Of a stretch of 64,000 nt of DNA, positions 8,509 to 17,201 are shown in pieces. A model generated the notes under the pieces. It saw only the letters and a program-made list of their open reading frames with translations, was not told the origin of the DNA and did not search any database. Positions within the stretch are counted from its first letter, which is position 1, and every line of letters begins with the position of its first letter. This DNA is from Conexibacter woesei Iso977N (GTDB taxonomy: Bacteria; Actinomycetota; Thermoleophilia; Solirubrobacterales; Solirubrobacteraceae): NCBI RefSeq assembly GCF_000424625.1, contig NZ_AUKG01000002.1:1116001-1180000 (forward strand), given 5' to 3'. The translations under genes were made by a program, and so were the position numbers.

Positions 8509-9823
8509 CCACCTGGTCGCGCCCGTGCGCCTTGGCCTGGTTGAGCGCCAGGTCCGCGGCGACCAACGCCACCGCGACCGCGTCGTCGCCGGAGCCGACC
8601 ATCGCGATCCCCGCCGACGCCGTCGTCCTGACGTCGTGCGCCCACGTGCCGACCTTCTGCTCGCGGATCGCCGCGATCGCGCGGTCGACCGCCTGCGTGA
8701 CGCCGTCGGCGTCGGTGTCGGGCAGCAGGATCAGGAAGCCCTCGTCGCCCGCGCGGCCGAGCACGTCGGCGTCGCGCAGCAGCTCGCGCAGCCGCGTCGC
8801 GACCGCGGCCATCACGGCGTCCGCCGCCAGCGGGCCGTGGGCGTCGCCGATCGCCCGCAGGCCATCGACGTCGAGCAGCGCCAGCCCCAGCGGCGCGCCC
8901 GCGGCCCGCGCCGCGTTCAGCCGCTCGGCGGCGACCAGCGCGGACGAGCGCGTCTTCGCACCCGTCAGCGGGTCGACCGCGCCGGCCGCCGCGTCGGCGA
9001 CGCGGCCCAGCTCGCCGAGCCTGCGCAGCTCGCCGAGCAACAAGGACAACAACAGCGCCGAGGCGACCAGCTCCAGCGTCATCGACGCGTACCAGCCGAC
9101 CGTGTCGCGGTCGAGCGTCGCCAGCGTCAGCGCGGTCCCGGCCAGGACGCACGCGACGACGACCAGCAGCCGCCGCTCGATCGCGCTGCGCCGGCCGCGC
9201 CTGGCGACGACCACGAGCGCCACGAGGTCCAGCCCGATCACGAGCGGCCCGATCGCGACGCCGAAGGAGGAGAGACGGTGGTGGCGCACGACCGTCGGGA
9301 GGTCGTCGCCGAGCGCGACGACCGCCGCGGTCAGCGCGCACGCGCCGAGGAAGACCACCAGGAACGCCCAGACCAGCGCGCGCGTCCGGCGCGCGGTCGG
9401 CCCCGCGAGGCGCCTGCGCACGACCGCCGGACCGCCCCAGAGCGCGGCGGCGAGGCCGAGCGGCAGGCCGGCGTGCCCGATCGCCCACAGCCACGCGGGC
9501 GCCTGGTCGCTGCTGGCGGCGAAGACGCCGCCGGTCGTCAGCGCGCCCGGCGCGACGAGCAGGTGCACGACCGCCAGCAGCCCCGCGCCCAGGAACGCGC
9601 ACGCGAGCAGCAGCCGCTGCGACGTCCCGTGGCCGAGGAACTGCACGGCCAGCAGGACCGCGGTCAGCAGGTCGAACGCGGCGGCCGCGGTCAGGACGGC
9701 CGGCAGGAACCAGCGCGCCTCGCCCAGCGAGTCGCGCAGGAACGGGAGCAGCGCGAGGCACCCGGCCAGCAAGGCGAGCACGAGCACACGACGGGCGGCT
9801 GAGGGCGCCATCCCTCGTGCCAT
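8444..9823 (-). CDS. Multipass membrane protein with degenerate GGDEF domain
   Basis: About 459 residues; the ATG at 9823 is preferred over an upstream GTG at 9877. The N-terminal half holds roughly eight membrane helices, resembling MASE-type sensor regions. From about residue 295 a GGDEF-like domain starts with DPLTGAKTRSSALVAAE. The active-site loop reads RAGDEGF where RGGDEF is expected, so the first Gly is Ala and the Phe is displaced. Diguanylate cyclase activity is therefore doubtful; a GTP- or c-di-GMP-sensing role is possible. The downstream SAGIAMV block is intact. Its end overlaps rluB convergently. Confidence 0.85.
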   Translation of the reverse strand: MARGMAPSAARRVLVLALLAGCLALLPFLRDSLGEARWFLPAVLTAAAAFDLLTAVLLAVQFLGHGTSQRLLLACAFLGAGLLAVVHLLVAPGALTTGGVFAASSDQAPAWLWAIGHAGLPLGLAAALWGGPAVVRRRLAGPTARRTRALVWAFLVVFLGACALTAAVVALGDDLPTVVRHHRLSSFGVAIGPLVIGLDLVALVVVARRGRRSAIERRLLVVVACVLAGTALTLATLDRDTVGWYASMTLELVASALLLSLLLGELRRLGELGRVADAAAGAVDPLTGAKTRSSALVAAERLNAARAAGAPLGLALLDVDGLRAIGDAHGPLAADAVMAAVATRLRELLRDADVLGRAGDEGFLILLPDTDADGVTQAVDRAIAAIREQKVGTWAHDVRTTASAGIAMVGSGDDAVAVALVAADLALNQAKAHGRDQVVSPSRAQVVPLRRAGAGPRPG

Positions 9824-9941
9824 CGGCCGCACGGGCCGGGAGTCGCAGGGTTCCTGGACGAACGAGCGACGCGTCACAACTCGGCGCCACGATAGAGGCG
9901 CTGCAGGACGCGGCGTCGCGGTTTGGCATGATCACCGCCGC

Positions 9942-10307
9942 ATGCGGCTGTTCGCACTCCGAGGCGCCATCACCGTCGACGTCAACCGGTCCGAGGAGAT
10001 CCTCGACGCGACCGAGGCGCTGATGCGCGAGATCATGACGCGCAACACGCTGACGCCGCAGGACGTCGTCAGCTGCCTGTTCACGGTCACCGAGGACCTC
10101 GACGCCGAGTTCCCGGCCGTCGCGGCGCGGCGGCTGGGCTTCGACCAGGTCCCGCTGATGTGCGCGCGCGAGATCCCGGTCCCGGGCTCGCTGCCGCGGG
10201 TGATCCGGGTGCTGATGCACTACTACGCGGCCGACGACCACGAGTCGAGGCACGTCTACCTCGGGGACGCGCGCAAGCTGCGCATGGACCTCGAGTCCGC
10301 GCAGTAG
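9942..10307 (+). CDS. aroH: Chorismate mutase, AroH class
   Basis: Converts chorismate to prephenate, the first committed step to phenylalanine and tyrosine. The 121-residue protein has the AroH trimeric fold, not the all-helical AroQ fold. Motifs are LRGAITVD at the start, ATEALMREIMTRN, the segment DVVSCLFTVTEDLDAEFPA and the C-terminal HVYLGDARKLR. The Arg of LRGA, the Glu after IMTRN and the late Tyr/Arg are as expected for the active site. Downstream genes encode an aminotransferase, DAHP synthase, TyrA and AroA, so this is the head of an aromatic amino-acid cluster. Confidence 0.93.
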   Translation: MRLFALRGAITVDVNRSEEILDATEALMREIMTRNTLTPQDVVSCLFTVTEDLDAEFPAVAARRLGFDQVPLMCAREIPVPGSLPRVIRVLMHYYAADDHESRHVYLGDARKLRMDLESAQ

Positions 10308-10358
10308 GCGCGGCGGACGCGCTGAGAGCGCGCGCGGCGGCGCATAAGATGCAGGGCC

Positions 10359-11459
10359 ATGGCGATCGAGTTCTCAGCAGCCGTCAAGCGCATCCCGGTC
10401 TACCCGGCGGCCGGGGCGTATGCCCTGCCCGAGGACGTCGCGCTGCTGGCGTCCAACGAGTCGCCGGAGCCGCCGCTGGAGCCGGTGGTCGCCGCGGTCG
10501 CCGCGATCCTGACCGGCGTCAACCGCTATCCAGACCCGACCAACGCCAAGCTGCGCGGCGCGCTGAGCGACCGCTACGACGTCCCGGTCTCGCGCATCGC
10601 GATCGGCAACGGCAGCTGCGACATCCTGCTCGCCGCGGGCGAGGCGCTGCTGGAGCCCGGCGCCGAGCTGGTCTACGCGTGGCCGGCGTTCAGCGTCTAC
10701 CCGCACCTCGCGGCCGCGACCGGCGCGACCGACATCAGGGTCCCGCTCAACGACGCCCAGGAGCACGACCTCGACGCGATGCTCGCCGAGATCACGGCGG
10801 CGACGCGGCTGGTCCTGGTCTGCAACCCCAACAACCCGACGTCGACCGCGATCCCGCTCGACGACATCGCACGCTTCCTCGACGCCGTTCCGAAGCACGT
10901 CTGCGTGATCCTCGACGAGGCCTACTGCGAGTACAACACGCTCGACGACCCGGACGCCTCGATCGACCTCCTGAGCAAGCACCCCAACCTGGTCCTGCTG
11001 CGCACGTTCTCCAAGGTGTACGGGTTGTGCGGGCTGCGCGTCGGCTACGCGCTCTGCGGCTCCGACACGTTCGTGACGGCCGTCAATCAGGTCCGCCAGC
11101 CGTTCTTCTGCAACGCCGCCGCGCAGGCCGCGGCGGTCGAGTCGCTCAGGCACGGCGACGCGGTCGCCGCCCGCGTCGAGCGCGCCGTCGTCGCGCGGAT
11201 CGAGCTGGAGGACGGGCTGAACGACCTCGGCATCGCGCCCGCCGCCTCGCAGGCCAACTTCGCGTGGTTCGACCTGCCGGTCCCGGACGGCCAGGACACC
11301 ACGGAGTTCGAGCGAGAGATCGTCACGGGCCTCACCGAGCAGGGCATCCTCGTCCGGGCCGGCGGCGCCCTCGGCCGCCCGGGCGCGCTGCGTGTGACCT
11401 ACGGCACGCCGCAGCAGAACCAACGCTTTCTGGCAGGGCTTTCCTCGTTGCTGAGCTGA
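10359..11459 (+). CDS. hisC: HisC-type aminotransferase (histidinol-phosphate or aromatic)
   Basis: PLP-dependent fold-type I aminotransferase of 366 residues. Features include the substrate-arm segment ALLASNESPEPP, NRYPDPTNAKLRGAL, IGNGSCDILL, NPNNPTS, the DEAYCEY strand and the PLP-lysine motif TFSKVYGLCGLRVGY. By sequence it belongs to the HisC branch. Because it sits between chorismate mutase and DAHP synthase with no other his gene nearby, it may act on prephenate or aromatic keto acids instead of, or besides, histidinol phosphate. HisC homologues with such broad use are known. The gene symbol reflects family, not proven substrate. Confidence 0.87.
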   Translation: MAIEFSAAVKRIPVYPAAGAYALPEDVALLASNESPEPPLEPVVAAVAAILTGVNRYPDPTNAKLRGALSDRYDVPVSRIAIGNGSCDILLAAGEALLEPGAELVYAWPAFSVYPHLAAATGATDIRVPLNDAQEHDLDAMLAEITAATRLVLVCNPNNPTSTAIPLDDIARFLDAVPKHVCVILDEAYCEYNTLDDPDASIDLLSKHPNLVLLRTFSKVYGLCGLRVGYALCGSDTFVTAVNQVRQPFFCNAAAQAAAVESLRHGDAVAARVERAVVARIELEDGLNDLGIAPAASQANFAWFDLPVPDGQDTTEFEREIVTGLTEQGILVRAGGALGRPGALRVTYGTPQQNQRFLAGLSSLLS

Positions 11460-11775
11460 GAACGGCCTAGGCAACCTCCGGCGCGTCTGCTTCAATGGTG
11501 CGCGCTTCATGTCCCGCTCGCCCTTCACCACGCGCGCTCCGCACGCCGGCCACCTGGCCGACGCGGGCGTCGCTGCGGGCAGCGGCACCTTCACCGCTTG
11601 GTATTGGCGATTTAGCTAGGCGCTCGGCCGGGCTTGTTGCCCGCGTCCGCATCGGACCCCTCGGGTCGAGCGCCGATAGAGCCTCCCTCCGCGCGCGGTT
11701 TTCCGCAAGCGCACCGCAGGTCTCAGCTGTCGCCTCTTTAGACTTCACCCCAAGCCCCGAGAAGGAACCCCTCCA
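11460..11775 (+). other. 316-bp non-coding stretch ahead of DAHP synthase
   Basis: No convincing gene on either strand; the frame across 11495-11779 is low-complexity and lacks an RBS. It holds an AT-richer patch at about 11599-11622, suitable for a promoter, and small inverted repeats such as CGGCCA/TGGCCG and GACCC/GGGTC. A purine-rich AGAAGGAA at 11760-11767 is a good ribosome-binding site for the next gene. I see no T-box specifier or GGTGGNACCGCG antiterminator, and no leader peptide rich in Phe, Tyr or Trp. Confidence 0.5.
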
Positions 11776-12825
11776 ATGATGATCGTCATGAAGCCCACGG
11801 CCACCGAAGAGCAGGTCCAGGCCGTGATCACGCGCATCGAGTCCGTCGGTGCAACCGCGCACCCCAGCCGCGGGGAGGAGGTGACGATCATCGGCGCCAT
11901 CGGCGACCGCGAGCACGTGCAGCGCCTCGGCCTCGAAGGCCACGAGGGCGTGGAGAAGGTCGTCCCGATCCTCAAGCCCTACAAGTTGGCCTCGACCCAG
12001 ATCAGGGACGGCCAGCGCACCGTGCTCGAGATCGGCGGGCGCAGGATCGGCGGCGACCACTTCGCGCTGATCGCCGGCCCGTGCACGGTCGAGACGCGCG
12101 ACCAGACGCTCGACACCGCCGACGCGATGCTCGCCGCCGGCGCCACGATGTTCCGCGGCGGCGCCTACAAGCCGCGCACGTCGCCCTACGCCTTCCAGGG
12201 TCTCGGTCAAGAGGGCCTGCGCCTGCTGGCGGAGGCCAAGCAGCGAACCGGCCTGCCGATCGTCACCGAGCTGATGGACGCGCGCGACATCGAGGCCGTC
12301 GCCGAGGTCGCCGACGTCATCCAGATCGGCGCGCGCAACATGCAGAACTACCCGCTGCTGAGCGAGATCGGCCGCTCCGGCATCCCGGTCCTGATCAAGC
12401 GCGGGCTGTCGGCCACGCTGGAGGAGCTGATCATGGCCTCCGAGTACGTGCTCAAGGAGGGCAACGAGCAGGTGATGCTCTGCGAGCGCGGCATCCGGAC
12501 GTTCGAGACCGCCTACCGCTTCACGCTCGACCTCACGGCGATCCCGGTGCTCAAGGAGATGACGCACCTCCCGATCGTCGTCGACCCGTCGCACGCCGCC
12601 GGGCGCCGCGCGCTCGTCGAGCCGCTGTCGCTGGCCGCCGCCGCGGCGGGCGCCGACGGCATCATCGTCGAGACCCACCCGGAGCCCGACGAGGCGATCT
12701 GCGACGGCCCACAGCAGATCCGCGTCGACCAGTTCAACGCCTACGCGCGCAAGGTCGAGCTGGCCGCCGAGCTGGCCGGCAAGCTGCCGTACGGCGCCGC
12801 GGCCGCCCAGGGCGCAGCCGCCTAG
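11776..12825 (+). CDS. aroF: DAHP synthase, class I-beta with N-terminal regulatory domain
   Basis: Condenses phosphoenolpyruvate and erythrose 4-phosphate to DAHP, the entry to the shikimate pathway. Residues 1-70 form the ferredoxin-like (ACT-type) domain of Thermotoga-like enzymes, known to mediate feedback by Tyr/Phe. The catalytic barrel shows LIAGPCTVE, FRGGAYKPRTSPYAFQGLG, IQIGARNMQNYPLL, KRGLSATLEE and VVDPSHAAGRR. Metal ligands Cys (GPCT), His (DPSH) and Glu (ETHPEPDEA) are visible. Length 349 is normal. ATG 11776 follows a good RBS; a second ATG lies at 11779. The stop overlaps tyrA (TAGTG). Confidence 0.95.
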   Translation: MMIVMKPTATEEQVQAVITRIESVGATAHPSRGEEVTIIGAIGDREHVQRLGLEGHEGVEKVVPILKPYKLASTQIRDGQRTVLEIGGRRIGGDHFALIAGPCTVETRDQTLDTADAMLAAGATMFRGGAYKPRTSPYAFQGLGQEGLRLLAEAKQRTGLPIVTELMDARDIEAVAEVADVIQIGARNMQNYPLLSEIGRSGIPVLIKRGLSATLEELIMASEYVLKEGNEQVMLCERGIRTFETAYRFTLDLTAIPVLKEMTHLPIVVDPSHAAGRRALVEPLSLAAAAAGADGIIVETHPEPDEAICDGPQQIRVDQFNAYARKVELAAELAGKLPYGAAAAQGAAA

Positions 12826-13898
12826 TGCCGGACGCCGGCGCAGAGCCGTCGCCACGGGTCGGCCTGCTCGGGCTCGGCCTGATCGGCGGCTCCGTCGGCC
12901 TGGCCGCGCGTGAGCGACTCAATGCCCATGTGTCGGGGTTCGATCCGGACCCCGACGTGCGGGCGCGTGCGCTGGAGCGCGGGGCGATCGACCATGCGGT
13001 CGAGGACGTCGGCGACCTCGCGGGGAGCGACATCATCGTGGTCGCCGCACCGGTGCAGGCGCTCGCGGAGCGGATCGCCGAGGCGTGCGCGGTCGCTCCC
13101 GACGCGGTCGTGACCGACGTCGGCTCGACCAAGCGGGCGCTCGTCGAGGGGGCGCCCAAGGACTCCAACTACATCGGCAGCCATCCGCTGGCGGGCGCGG
13201 AGGTCGCGGGCGTCGAGCATGCGCGCGCGAACCTCTTCGACAACGCGACCTGGTACCTGACCCCGCGCGCGGACTCCGAGGGGATCCTGCTCGAGCGGCT
13301 GCATCGCTTCGTCGCGGGGATCGGCGCCGTGCCGACCGTCATCGGCCACGCCGAGCACGACCGCCTGATGGCCGCGTTCTCCCACGTCCCGCACGTGGTC
13401 GCCAACGCGCTCGTCGCGCAGGCGGCGCGCGCGCTGGGGGACGAGGCGATCCCGGTCGTCGGCCCCTCGTTCCGCGACGCCACGCGCGTGGCGGGCGCCA
13501 ACCCGCCGCTGTGGGCCGGGATCTACGACGCCAACCGCGAGGCGATCCTCACCGGCCTCGACGACACGATCGCCCTGCTGCAGGAGGCGCGCGCGCTGCT
13601 CGCCACGGCGGGCACCGAGCCGGTCGAGGCCTGGCAGCGCGAGATCGGCGATCAGCGCCGCGCCCTCCTCGACGTCGGGATGACCGGCGGCGCGCTCTCC
13701 GAGCTGCGCTACGTCGTCCCCAACCGCCCCGGCGTGGTCGCCGACCTCGCCCTCACCCTCTCCCGAGCAGGGATCAACATCCACGACATGAGCCTCTCTC
13801 CCCAGCCCGACTTCCGCAGCGGCGAGGTCGCGCTGTGGGTCGCCGACGACCACGCCGACCGCGCCCGCGCGCTGGTCGAGGAGGTGCTTGCACCGTGA
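12825..13898 (+). CDS. tyrA: Prephenate dehydrogenase with C-terminal ACT-like domain
   Basis: Oxidatively decarboxylates prephenate to 4-hydroxyphenylpyruvate with NAD(P)+. The GTG start sits on the last base of the upstream TAG. The Rossmann motif GLLGLGLIGGSVG is near residue 10, followed by the acidic cofactor-binding segment VSGFDPDPD. SHPLAGAEVAGVEHA carries the catalytic His region and AFSHVPHVVANAL the second conserved His. Residues about 290-355 look like an ACT domain (YVVPNRPGVVADLALTLS), implying tyrosine feedback. 357 residues. GTGA overlap with aroA indicates coupling. Confidence 0.94.
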   Translation: MPDAGAEPSPRVGLLGLGLIGGSVGLAARERLNAHVSGFDPDPDVRARALERGAIDHAVEDVGDLAGSDIIVVAAPVQALAERIAEACAVAPDAVVTDVGSTKRALVEGAPKDSNYIGSHPLAGAEVAGVEHARANLFDNATWYLTPRADSEGILLERLHRFVAGIGAVPTVIGHAEHDRLMAAFSHVPHVVANALVAQAARALGDEAIPVVGPSFRDATRVAGANPPLWAGIYDANREAILTGLDDTIALLQEARALLATAGTEPVEAWQREIGDQRRALLDVGMTGGALSELRYVVPNRPGVVADLALTLSRAGINIHDMSLSPQPDFRSGEVALWVADDHADRARALVEEVLAP

Positions 13899-15214
13899 GC
13901 GCCGCCACGAAGTCCGTGCGCTTCGAGCCCGCGCGCAAGTTGAAGGGGTCGGTCACGCCGCCGGCCGACAAGTCGATCTCGCACCGCGCCGCGATCTTCG
14001 GCGCGATGGCCGCCGAGCCGGTCCGGGTCGAGAACTACCTGATGGCCGAGGACACGATCTCGACCCTCAACGCGGTGCGCCAGCTCGGCGCGCTGGTGAC
14101 GGTCGACGAGAGCACCAACTTGGTCACGGTCCGCGGCACGGGCCTGCGCAACACCACGGAGCTCGACGCACCGATCGACGTCGGCAACGCGGGGACGTTG
14201 ATGCGCCTGCTGCCCGGCTGGCTGGCGGGGCAGGAGGGACGCTCCTACACGCTCGACGGCGACGCCTCGATCCGCAGGCGGCCTGTCGATCGCATCGCGG
14301 AGCCCTTGCGGCGCATGGGCGCCGAGATCGACGCGACCGACGACCGGCTGCCGCCGTTCACCGTCCACGGCTCCAGGCTGCGCTCGATCGCCTACGAGCT
14401 GCCGGTCGCCAGCGCCCAGGTCAAGTCGTGCGTGCTGCTCGCCGGCCTCGTGGCCGACGGCGCGACGACCGTGATCGAGCCCGCGCCGTCGCGCGACCAC
14501 ACCGAGCGGATGCTCGCCGCCGCGGGCGTCACCGTGCACCGCAACGGGCGCCACATCACGGTCACCAACGTCGACGAGCTGGTCCTCGACGACCTCGTCG
14601 TCCCCGGCGACCCGTCCAGCGCAGCGTTCCTGATCGCTGCGGGTGTCCTTGTGCCCGGCTCCCGGATCCAGGTCGCGGGCAGCGGGACCAACTGGACGCG
14701 CACCGGCTTCCACCGGATCGTCCGGCGGATGGGCGGGATCGTCGTCGGCGAGCTGGAGGAGGCGCTCGGCGAGGGCGTCGTCGGCACCGAGCCGATCGGC
14801 GACCTCGAGATCGCCCACGGCCCGCTGACCGGCACGGTCGTCGAGCCCGACGAGGTCCCGCTGGCGATCGACGAGCTGCCGCTCGTCGCGCTGCTCGGCT
14901 GCTTCGCCGAGGGCGAGACGGTCGTGCGCGGGGCGGAGGAGCTGAAGTTCAAGGAGTCCGACCGGATCGCGACCGTCGTGGACGGCCTCAACGGCCTCGG
15001 CGGCGACCTCGAGGCGACCGACGACGGCTTCGTCGTGCGCGGCACCGGCGGCCTGCGCGGCGGGACGATCCACTCCCACGGCGACCACCGCCTGGCGATG
15101 CTCGGCGCGATCGCCGGGCTGGCGTCGCAGGAGGGCGTCGAAGTCGTCGGGATGGAGGCCGCCGAGGTCTCCTACCCGGCGTTCGCCAGCGACATCGCGG
15201 CGCTGCTGGGCTGA
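13895..15214 (+). CDS. aroA: 5-enolpyruvylshikimate-3-phosphate synthase
   Basis: Transfers enolpyruvyl from PEP to shikimate 3-phosphate. The 439-residue protein starts at GTG 13895. Motifs are PPADKSISHRAAIFGAMA (substrate Lys/Arg), DVGNAGTLMRLLPGWLAG, PSRDHTERML, ELKFKESDRIATVVDGL and HSHGDHRLAMLGAIAGLA. The NAGT block has the same form as in class II (glyphosate-tolerant) enzymes of Bacillus and Agrobacterium type rather than the class I NAGTAMR; class membership is a tentative reading. It is translationally coupled to tyrA. Confidence 0.96.
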   Translation: MSAATKSVRFEPARKLKGSVTPPADKSISHRAAIFGAMAAEPVRVENYLMAEDTISTLNAVRQLGALVTVDESTNLVTVRGTGLRNTTELDAPIDVGNAGTLMRLLPGWLAGQEGRSYTLDGDASIRRRPVDRIAEPLRRMGAEIDATDDRLPPFTVHGSRLRSIAYELPVASAQVKSCVLLAGLVADGATTVIEPAPSRDHTERMLAAAGVTVHRNGRHITVTNVDELVLDDLVVPGDPSSAAFLIAAGVLVPGSRIQVAGSGTNWTRTGFHRIVRRMGGIVVGELEEALGEGVVGTEPIGDLEIAHGPLTGTVVEPDEVPLAIDELPLVALLGCFAEGETVVRGAEELKFKESDRIATVVDGLNGLGGDLEATDDGFVVRGTGGLRGGTIHSHGDHRLAMLGAIAGLASQEGVEVVGMEAAEVSYPAFASDIAALLG

Positions 15215-15267
15215 GGCGCGGGAGGCCGCGACGCCATCGTGGTGTCCGGCCGCCTACCCTCCCGCGC

Positions 15268-15876
15268 GTGCTTGTGGCCATTGATGGACCTGCCGGAGCC
15301 GGCAAGTCGACCGTGGCGCGCGCCGTTGCGCGCGCGCTCGGCTTCACCTACCTGGATACCGGAGCGATGTACCGGACGGTCGCGCTCGCGTCCACGCGCG
15401 GCCTCGACGAGGCCGGCGCGCTCGACATCGGCTTCGACGGCGACGCCGTGATGCTCAACGGGGAGGACGTCTCCGGGCTGATCCGGACCGCCGAGATCTC
15501 CGAGCGCGCGTCGGTCGTCGCCAACGACCCCGAGGTGCGCCGCGCGATGGTCGCCCAGCAGCGGCTGATCATCGCCGGCGGCGACTACGTGGCCGAGGGG
15601 CGCGACGTCGCGACCGTGGTCGCGCCCGACGCCGAGGTCAAGGTGTACCTGACGGCGTCACCGCAGGAGCGCGCGCGGCGGCGCGCGCAGGACCTCGGCG
15701 TCGACGACGTCGAAGCAGTCGCCCGGGACCTGGCGGCGCGCGACGAGCGCGACCAGAGCCACGGGCGCACGATCCACGAGCCGGCGCCCGGCGCCGTTCC
15801 GCTGGATACGACAGGCTTGTCCGTAGATGAAGTGGTTGGAGAGATCGTGGAACGTGTGAAGACGGTGCGCGCATGA
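15268..15876 (+). CDS. cmk: Cytidylate kinase
   Basis: Phosphorylates CMP and dCMP to the diphosphates. 202 residues. The N-terminus [20 protein letters not shown] contains the P-loop; GTG 15268 is chosen, with GTG 15274 an alternative. [15 protein letters not shown] is the family-specific CMP-binding region. Further motifs are [20 protein letters not shown] and [13 protein letters not shown]-binding insert typical of long CMP kinases is present. Downstream der starts within its stop (ATGA), as in many bacterial genomes, and aroA lies 53 bases upstream. Confidence 0.95.
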   Translation: MLVAIDGPAGAGKSTVARAVARALGFTYLDTGAMYRTVALASTRGLDEAGALDIGFDGDAVMLNGEDVSGLIRTAEISERASVVANDPEVRRAMVAQQRLIIAGGDYVAEGRDVATVVAPDAEVKVYLTASPQERARRRAQDLGVDDVEAVARDLAARDERDQSHGRTIHEPAPGAVPLDTTGLSVDEVVGEIVERVKTVRA

Positions 15877-17201
15877 GCACCGCCGGCCCCAAGGTGGCCA
15901 TCATCGGCTACCCGAACGTGGGCAAGTCGTCGCTGGTCAACCGCCTCAGCGAGTCGCGGATCGCCGTCGTGCACGAGGCGCCGGGGATCACCCGCGACCG
16001 CCACGAGGTGCCGTGCGAGTGGAACGGCCGGGCGTTCACGCTGATCGACACCGGCGGCATGGACATGTTCGACGAGGACCCGATGGCCGGGTCGATCCGC
16101 CAGCAGGCGCAGGCGGCGCTCAACGACGCCGACGTCGCGCTGCTGGTCGTCGACGGCCAGGCGGGTGCGCGGCCCGGCGACGAGGAGCTCGCCGATCTCC
16201 TGCGCCGCTGGAAGAAGCCGGTCATCGTGGTGGCCAACAAGATCGACTCCGTCAAGGACGTCCCGGCCGCGAGCGAGTTCTACGGCTTGGGCCTGGGCGA
16301 GCCGGTGGCGGTCAGCGCCACCCAGGGGCTGGGCACGGGCGACCTGCTGGATCGCGTCGTCGCGGATCTCCCCGAGGGCGACTTCGAGCCCGAGGACGAC
16401 GAGATCATCCGGCTCGCGCTGATCGGCCGGCCGAACGTCGGCAAGTCGTCGCTGGTCAACAAGTTCGTGAAGTCCGACCGCGTGATCGTGTCGGACGTGG
16501 CGGGCACGACGCGCGACGCGATCGACCTCCCGATGGAGGTCGACGGGCGGCGCGTGATCGTCGTCGACACCGCGGGCATGCGCCGCCAGGCCAAGGTCAC
16601 CGAGTCGGTCGAGTACTACACCACCTTGCGCTCGCAGCGGGCGGTCGAGCGTGCGGACGTCGCGCTGGTCATCTGCGACGCGCACGACGGCGTCACCGCC
16701 CAGGACCTCCGGATCGCCGAGCTGGCGATGAAGGCGGGCTGCGCGACCGCGCTCGTGCTGAACAAGTGGGACGTCGCGCCGATGGAAGAGGACGCGCTGG
16801 ACCACGAGCGGGCCAAGGTCAACAACAAGCTGCGGCTGCGCCCGAAGGTCCTGACGGTCAGCGCGCTGTCCGGGCGCAACGTCGAGAAGCTGCTGAAGGA
16901 GGCGATCATCCTCGGCGATCGCGTCAAGACGCGGATCCCGACGCCGCAGCTGAACCGCTTCATCGGCGAGGTCGTCCAGGAGCGCCAGCCGCCCGCCAAG
17001 CAGGGCTCGCGGCTGCGGCTGCTGTACATGGCGCAGTTCGAGACGCGGCCGCCGCGCTTCGCGATCCAGGTCAACTCGCGCAATCGAGTGACGCGCGACT
17101 ACGCCTACTTCGTCGAGAATCGTCTCCGGGCCCGGTTCGGCATGGACGGTGTCCCGCTGATCATCGACTTCAAGGAGCGCAAGCAGAAGGATGACCGCTG
17201 A
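15873..17201 (+). CDS. der: Ribosome-assembly GTPase Der (EngA)
   Basis: Tandem-GTPase needed for maturation of the 50S subunit. 442 residues. G domain 1 has [14 protein letters not shown], the G3 DTGG and NKID; G domain 2 has [22 protein letters not shown] and NKWD. The C-terminal KH-like domain is complete ([20 protein letters not shown] and VNSRNRV...[12 protein letters not shown]), ending in a basic KERKQK tail. Overlaps cmk by ATGA and overlaps the next gene by 11 bases, so it is part of one translation-coupled run. Confidence 0.97.
   Translation: MSTAGPKVAIIGYPNVGKSSLVNRLSESRIAVVHEAPGITRDRHEVPCEWNGRAFTLIDTGGMDMFDEDPMAGSIRQQAQAALNDADVALLVVDGQAGARPGDEELADLLRRWKKPVIVVANKIDSVKDVPAASEFYGLGLGEPVAVSATQGLGTGDLLDRVVADLPEGDFEPEDDEIIRLALIGRPNVGKSSLVNKFVKSDRVIVSDVAGTTRDAIDLPMEVDGRRVIVVDTAGMRRQAKVTESVEYYTTLRSQRAVERADVALVICDAHDGVTAQDLRIAELAMKAGCATALVLNKWDVAPMEEDALDHERAKVNNKLRLRPKVLTVSALSGRNVEKLLKEAIILGDRVKTRIPTPQLNRFIGEVVQERQPPAKQGSRLRLLYMAQFETRPPRFAIQVNSRNRVTRDYAYFVENRLRARFGMDGVPLIIDFKERKQKDDR

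Noticed and set aside
11495-11779. A 94-codon frame in the leader of DAHP synthase
   Set aside because: No RBS, composition Ala/Arg/Ser only, runs into the real start; no run of aromatic codons as in an attenuator peptide.
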